64,000 bases of DNA from an uncultured Robinsoniella sp. (GTDB taxonomy: Bacteria; Bacillota; Clostridia; Lachnospirales; Lachnospiraceae), in the NCBI GenBank assembly GCA_900540475.1, contig UQGG01000034.1, forward strand, positions 1-64,000. The letters are read 5' to 3'. The translations under genes were made by a program, and so were the position numbers. The notes beneath the pieces were generated by a model, which did not search any database, was not told the DNA's origin, and worked only from the letters and a program-made list of their open reading frames with translations. Position 1 is the stretch's first letter. Each line of letters opens with the position of its first letter. Positions 60,335-64,000 of this stretch are shown here, in pieces.

Positions 60335-60407
60335 TGAAAGAAAATCGCTTTCAAACTACTAATGAAGGATTAGCACAAGCCTGCTTGCGCTATTGAGGGG
60401 AATAAGT
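60335..60407 (+). repeat. Repeat family A, copy before the RpiR-like gene
   Basis: Nearly full-length copy: GAAAG...CTTTC hairpin, TAGCACAAGCCTGCTTGCGCTA hairpin with compensating changes, and the tail GAGGGGAATAAGT directly before an ATG at 60408. Confidence 0.8.
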
Positions 60408-60461
60408 ATGAAAATTTTAGAGAATACGAAGGAATATAAATGTTATGCCAACGACCAATGA
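60408..60461 (+). CDS. Possible 17-residue leader peptide overlapping the RpiR-like start
   Basis: The ATG at 60408 has the best ribosome-binding site of the region (AGGGGAATAAGT, from the repeat) and opens a 17-codon frame, MKILENTKEYKCYANDQ, which stops at 60461 after passing the ATG at 60445 in another frame. It may couple translation to the next gene, or mark an old frameshift. No family match. Confidence 0.35.
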   Translation: MKILENTKEYKCYANDQ

Positions 60462-61221
60462 ATTGTTAAGTCAGAGAAACCGAAAAGGTAAAAAGATAAA
60501 TATAAACCCCAACGGGCCAAACCGTGTGCACAGGGCAATGAAAATGGATGCGGTTTTCAGTGATATGCCCCAGGAAGATATTCTGAAGACGATTCTGAAG
60601 TCTGATATTCGAAATCTTCAGATGACCCTTGATGAAGCAGATGAGACTTCCTTTGAGGTGGCAGTGGAGATGATTTTAAATGCCAGAGATATTTATGTGA
60701 TCGGAGTCAGGAGCTGTGAACCGCTGGCGAATTTTCTGGGATTCTATTTGAATCTGATGTTTAAAAACGTAAAGGTAATCAGCACCAACAGTGCCAGTGA
60801 ATTGTTTGAACAGCTGTTTCGGATTGAAGCTTGTGATGTCATTATCGGAATCAGTTTTCCCCGTTACTCCATGCGTACTTTAAAGGCGATGGAGCTGGCG
60901 AATAACCGCAGTGCCAAAGTGATATCCATTACTGACAGCATCTATTCCCCCATGAAACTGTATGCCACCTGTAATTTGACGGCGAAAAGTGACATGGCGT
61001 CTATTGCAGACTCGCTGACAGCGCCTATGAGCCTCATTAACGCCCTTGTAGTGTCTCTTTGCATGAGACGCCAGGGTCAGATGGCAGAGTCCTTAAAGAC
61101 CCTTGAGCAGGTCTGGGAGGAGTATCAGGTTTATAATAATGATGAAATAAATTATATTGATAATCATATAGAGGTGAAATTTCCAGGCAGTGAAAAAGCC
61201 CGGAAGGACGAGCAGGTATAA
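60445..61221 (+). CDS. RpiR-like SIS-domain protein, apparently lacking the helix-turn-helix
   Basis: A 258-residue protein. Residues about 75-225 are a SIS sugar-phosphate-binding domain (YVIGVRSCEPLANFLGFYLN, GISFPRYSMRTLKAMELANN, SITDSIYSPM) as in RpiR/MurR regulators. The clostridial relatives I recall begin with TNELL and then a 70-residue HTH_6. Here TNELLS is kept at residues 4-9, but the next segment (QRNRKGKKININPNG) is short, basic and not an HTH; it joins the normal linker (DILKTILKSDIRNLQMTLDE). This looks like an internal deletion of the DNA-binding domain. DNA binding is thus doubtful. Confidence 0.75.
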   Translation: MPTTNELLSQRNRKGKKININPNGPNRVHRAMKMDAVFSDMPQEDILKTILKSDIRNLQMTLDEADETSFEVAVEMILNARDIYVIGVRSCEPLANFLGFYLNLMFKNVKVISTNSASELFEQLFRIEACDVIIGISFPRYSMRTLKAMELANNRSAKVISITDSIYSPMKLYATCNLTAKSDMASIADSLTAPMSLINALVVSLCMRRQGQMAESLKTLEQVWEEYQVYNNDEINYIDNHIEVKFPGSEKARKDEQV

Positions 61222-61300
61222 GTGTGGAAGAAAATTGCTTTCATACTGTTGATTTGAGAATAGCACAAACCTGATTATGTTGTTCATAGGGTATAGGGTT
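61222..61300 (+). repeat. Repeat family A, diverged copy after the RpiR-like gene
   Basis: Aligns over its full length (GGAAGAAAATTGCTTTCATACTG..., TAGCACAAACCTG..., CATAGGGTATA) but has many changes in hairpin 2 and no start codon behind its tail. Confidence 0.65.
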
Positions 61301-61401
61301 TAAAAAAAGTTATGATATAGAAAGGAAGCCGCAGAGTGATTCTTAAAAATGCTCTTGTGGCAGTATTGCAGGCAAGCCGGCAATATGCAGAGGGTATAAT
61401 A

Positions 61402-62631
61402 ATGAGCAAGGTTTTAATTATAGGCGGCGGAGCAGCGGGTATGTTCGCAGCATGTGCCGCAGCTTCAAACGGTCATGAAGTACAGGTATTTGAAAAAAAT
61501 GAAAAACTGGGCAAGAAACTGTTTATCACTGGTAAGGGAAGATGCAATCTGACCAATGCCTGTGACATGGAAGAATTATTCGACAGCGTATGTACGAATA
61601 AGAAGTTTTTGTACAGTGCTTTTTATGGATATACAAATCAGGATGTTATCGATTTTTTTGAGGAAGCGGGCATGAAAACGAAAATTGAGAGGGGCAATCG
61701 GGTATTTCCGGTTACGGATCATTCCTCTGATGTGATTGCGGCGCTGACCCGGAAAATGAAAGCACTGGGAGTTAAGATATATTTTAACGCGCCTGTAAAG
61801 GGACTTATCCTAGATGACCAGCTCTGTAAAGGAATTATTCTGGAAGATAAAAGCAAGGTATATGGGGATGCTGTTATCGTCACCACAGGCGGATTCTCCT
61901 ACCAAAGTACAGGATCTACCGGGGACGGCTACCGGTTTGCAAAAGACGCAGGACATAAAGTAACGGATCTTTTGCCTTCTCTTGTGCCGATGAATACCAA
62001 AGAAGATTTTGTGAAGCGCTTACAGGGACTTTCTCTTCGCAATGTAAGAGTTACCCTGTGTGACGGCAAAAAATGTCTGTATGAGGATTTTGGGGAAATG
62101 ATGTTTACGCATTTCGGCATAACCGGACCTTTAATTCTTACAGCCAGTACTGCGGTGACGAAAAAATACCGCGCCAGGGAACTGCAGCTGTTCATCGATC
62201 TGAAACCGGCACTCTCCGAAGAGCAGCTGGACCACCGGGTACTCCGGGAATTTGAAGAGGGTAAGAACAAACAATTTAAAAATGTCATAAACACCCTGTT
62301 TCCATCTAAGCTGATTCCTGTTATGATAGATCTATCGCAAATTTCTCCGGAGAAAAAAGTCAATGAAATCTCCAGGGAAGAACGTCAGAAATTTGTATCC
62401 CTGATAAAGCATCTGCCGCTTACGGTAAGGGGGCTAAGGGATTATAATGAAGCAATTATTACCAGAGGCGGTGTGGCTGTGAAAGAGGTAAATCCTGCTA
62501 CAATGGAGTCAAAATTGGTATCCCGGCTGTATTTTGCAGGGGAAGTTCTGGATCTGGATGCAGTTACGGGAGGATTTAACCTGCAGATTGCATGGTCAAC
62601 CGCTTATGCAGCAGGACAGGCTATAGAATAG
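61402..62631 (+). CDS. HI0933-family flavoprotein (YhiN-like NAD(P)/FAD oxidoreductase)
   Basis: A 409-residue FAD protein. The ATG at 61402 gives the start MSKVLIIGGGAAGMFAACAA, the dinucleotide-binding GxGxxG motif. GKKLFITGKGRCNLTNAC is the family signature, and DAVTGGFNLQIAWSTAYAAGQAI near the C-terminus closes the FAD site. The upstream in-frame ATG at 61336 would add 22 unrelated residues. Its enzymatic role is unknown. Located 44 bp upstream of cmk, as in many clostridia, likely in one operon with cmk and ispH. Confidence 0.9.
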   Translation: MSKVLIIGGGAAGMFAACAAASNGHEVQVFEKNEKLGKKLFITGKGRCNLTNACDMEELFDSVCTNKKFLYSAFYGYTNQDVIDFFEEAGMKTKIERGNRVFPVTDHSSDVIAALTRKMKALGVKIYFNAPVKGLILDDQLCKGIILEDKSKVYGDAVIVTTGGFSYQSTGSTGDGYRFAKDAGHKVTDLLPSLVPMNTKEDFVKRLQGLSLRNVRVTLCDGKKCLYEDFGEMMFTHFGITGPLILTASTAVTKKYRARELQLFIDLKPALSEEQLDHRVLREFEEGKNKQFKNVINTLFPSKLIPVMIDLSQISPEKKVNEISREERQKFVSLIKHLPLTVRGLRDYNEAIITRGGVAVKEVNPATMESKLVSRLYFAGEVLDLDAVTGGFNLQIAWSTAYAAGQAIE

Positions 62632-62675
62632 TTGGCGGTGGTTAACCGCAATTAAATAAATGATGGAGGTTTTTA

Positions 62676-63347
62676 ATGAGTTTTAATATTGCAATTGACG
62701 GGCCTGCAGGAGCAGGTAAAAGCACCATAGCAAAAAGAGTGGCGAAAGAACTCTCTTTTATCTACGTGGACACGGGAGCGATGTATCGGGCAATTGCCCT
62801 GTATCTCATTCGCAGCAAGGTGACTCCGGCAGACCAGGAGGCGCTGAAAAAAGCCTGTGAGAATATAGAGATTACGATTTCTTATGAAAATGGGGAACAG
62901 CAGGTTATTCTAAATGGAGAAAACATCACAGGATTAATCAGAACAGAGGAAGTGGGCAATATGGCATCCACAGCATCTGCTCATCCCCCTGTACGGGAAA
63001 AGCTGTTAGATTTACAGAGAAATCTTGCCAGGAATTCAGATGTATTGATGGATGGCAGAGATATCGGTACAAATGTACTTCCGGATGCCCAGCTTAAGAT
63101 TTATCTGACAGCAAGCTCTGCAACCAGGGCACGGCGGCGTTATCTGGAATTACAGCAAAAAGGGGAAAACTGTCTGCTGGATGAAATTGAACGGGACATT
63201 ATTGAGCGTGACCGGCGTGATATGAACCGTGATATTGCGCCTCTGAAACAGGCAGAAGATGCAATTCTTGTGGATTCTTCCAATATGGGAATCGACCAGG
63301 TGGTGGAACGAATTCTGTCCCTCTACGAAGAAAGAAAAGGCAGGTAG
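62676..63347 (+). CDS. cmk: Cytidylate kinase
   Basis: Phosphorylates CMP and dCMP with ATP. 223 residues. P-loop DGPAGAGKST near residue 8, the VDTGAMYRA NMP-binding site, DGRDIGTNVLPDA, and the LID region RARRRYLELQ are all present. ATG behind ATGGAGG. The next gene, ispH, starts 3 bp after its stop, an adjacency typical of Clostridia. Confidence 0.96.
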   Translation: MSFNIAIDGPAGAGKSTIAKRVAKELSFIYVDTGAMYRAIALYLIRSKVTPADQEALKKACENIEITISYENGEQQVILNGENITGLIRTEEVGNMASTASAHPPVREKLLDLQRNLARNSDVLMDGRDIGTNVLPDAQLKIYLTASSATRARRRYLELQQKGENCLLDEIERDIIERDRRDMNRDIAPLKQAEDAILVDSSNMGIDQVVERILSLYEERKGR

Positions 63348-63350
63348 TAC

Positions 63351-64000
63351 ATGGAAGTAGTGGTAGCAAAGACAGCGGGATTCTGTTTTGGCGTAAAACG
63401 TGCTGTTGATAAGGTATATGAGCAGGTAGAGAAAGGTTGTGGACCGATCTGCACCTACGGACCGATTATTCATAACGAGGAAGTAGTGAAAGACCTGGAG
63501 GGTAAAGGTGTTTCCGTGATTAACTCTGTTCCTGAATTACAGGCGCTCAGGGAAGGCACGGTTGTAATCCGTTCCCACGGCGTAGCAAAAGAGATTTACG
63601 ATATTATTGAGTCCAAAGGGCTTCATCTGGTTGATGCAACCTGCCCCTTTGTTTTAAAAATACATAATATTGTAAAAAAAGAAAGTGCAGGGGGTGCTGA
63701 GATTATTATCATCGGCAATGACCAGCATCCGGAAGTAGAAGGGATCAAAGGATGGTGTTTGGGACCGGTTACCGTGATCGAATCGGCTTCTGAAGCGGAA
63801 AATTTCATGCAGGAAAGTGGAAAAAGGCTCTGCATTGTGTCCCAAACGACATTTAATTACAATAAATTTAATAAATTAGTTGAAATTCTTTCTAAAAAGG
63901 GTTATGATATAATTGTTTTAAATACGATTTGCAACGCGACTGAAGAGAGGCAGACCGAAGCGAGGGCGATTGCAAAGCGCGTAGATGGCATGATCGTCAT
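63351..64000 (+). CDS. ispH: 4-hydroxy-3-methylbut-2-enyl diphosphate reductase (5' part, cut by window end)
   Basis: Last enzyme of the MEP isoprenoid pathway, with a [4Fe-4S] cluster. The first 216 residues are visible and in frame to the window end. Conserved: AKTAGFCFGVKRAVD (first cluster Cys at residue 12), GPIIHNEEVV, RSHGV, VDATCPFVLKIH (second Cys), GNDQHPEVEGIKGW, SQTTFN and NTICNAT (third Cys). In many clostridia this gene continues into a fused ribosomal protein S1 domain; the window ends before that can be checked. Start ATG 63351 follows CAGGTAG. Confidence 0.95.
   Translation, partial: MEVVVAKTAGFCFGVKRAVDKVYEQVEKGCGPICTYGPIIHNEEVVKDLEGKGVSVINSVPELQALREGTVVIRSHGVAKEIYDIIESKGLHLVDATCPFVLKIHNIVKKESAGGAEIIIIGNDQHPEVEGIKGWCLGPVTVIESASEAENFMQESGKRLCIVSQTTFNYNKFNKLVEILSKKGYDIIVLNTICNATEERQTEARAIAKRVDGMIV

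Noticed and set aside
2..63999. Prophage or integrative element
   Set aside because: No integrase other than XerD, no structural phage genes, no relaxase, and no attachment-site duplication around the single tRNA.

Overview
The window reads as chromosomal core sequence of a low-to-moderate GC, spore-former-lineage Clostridia bacterium, most likely Lachnospiraceae (Blautia or a close neighbour). This is an inference from protein flavour and gene order: spoIIM-xerD, recA-recX-tRNA-rny, scpA-scpB followed by a DacF-type carboxypeptidase, and cmk-ispH. Shine-Dalgarno sites are strong and several genes start with GTG or TTG. I see no phage, no intact insertion sequence, no CRISPR array and no rRNA. 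One tRNA (Gly, anticodon CCC) is present.

Layout. 0.5-4.9 kb: a sugar ABC importer (lipoprotein, two permeases) with a cytoplasmic WbsX/GH99-like enzyme. 4.9-7.3 kb, minus strand: a TauBC/SsuBC-type ABC pair and a DUF3786 protein, with no binding protein. 7.6-10.1 kb: secreted metallo-beta-lactamase-fold protein, a GrpB-QueH fusion, and a 30-residue holin-like (type I) toxin. 10.6-13.3 kb: argH and asd. 13.5-17.8 kb: an ABC-2 exporter pair, topoisomerase III and a left-handed beta-helix protein. 18.2-21.3 kb: a VanR/VanS-like two-component system and an S11 D,D-carboxypeptidase, with no van resistance genes. 21.5-25.3 kb: recA with a LexA-like box, recX, tRNA-Gly, rny. 25.5-30.9 kb: a sensor kinase, a degenerate array of about ten 62-bp repeats, an unknown protein, spoIIM-like and xerD. 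31-37.4 kb: DAHP synthase (minus), siroheme dehydrogenase, membrane-anchored MutS-like ATPase, RNase HI, a large secreted glycosidase-like protein. 37.4-44.8 kb: T-box-tyrS, a 42-residue membrane peptide, alaS, rpsU, cardiolipin synthase, CmpB-like membrane protein. 45-53 kb: two DacF-like carboxypeptidases, metallophosphoesterase, scpAB, a zinc phospholipase C-like protein and a second topoisomerase III. 53-58.5 kb: a biotin-dependent sodium-pump/carboxyltransferase operon. 58.6-64 kb: AAA-ATPase/PD-(D/E)XK protein, an RpiR-like SIS protein apparently lacking its HTH, an HI0933 flavoprotein, cmk and the start of ispH.

How genes work together. recA-recX form a SOS unit. scpA-scpB are the SMC kleisin partners. 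The 53-58.5 kb operon encodes both an acyl-CoA-type (12S/MmdA-like) and a pyruvate-type (5S/OadA-like) carboxyltransferase that appear to share one separate biotin carrier and one OadB/OadG sodium pump. That set could move CO2 between methylmalonyl-CoA and oxaloacetate while coupling to sodium.

Most unusual observations: (1) the 62-bp repeat array at 27.66-28.29 kb; (2) a four-copy intergenic repeat (two hairpins followed by AGGGGAATAA) that supplies the ribosome-binding site to the next gene in three copies; (3) the hybrid carboxyltransferase/sodium-pump operon; (4) an orphan VanRS-like pair next to a carboxypeptidase with a changed SxN motif; (5) the RpiR-like protein without HTH, preceded by a 17-codon overlapping ORF; (6) a strong orphan promoter with a structured short transcript upstream of recA.
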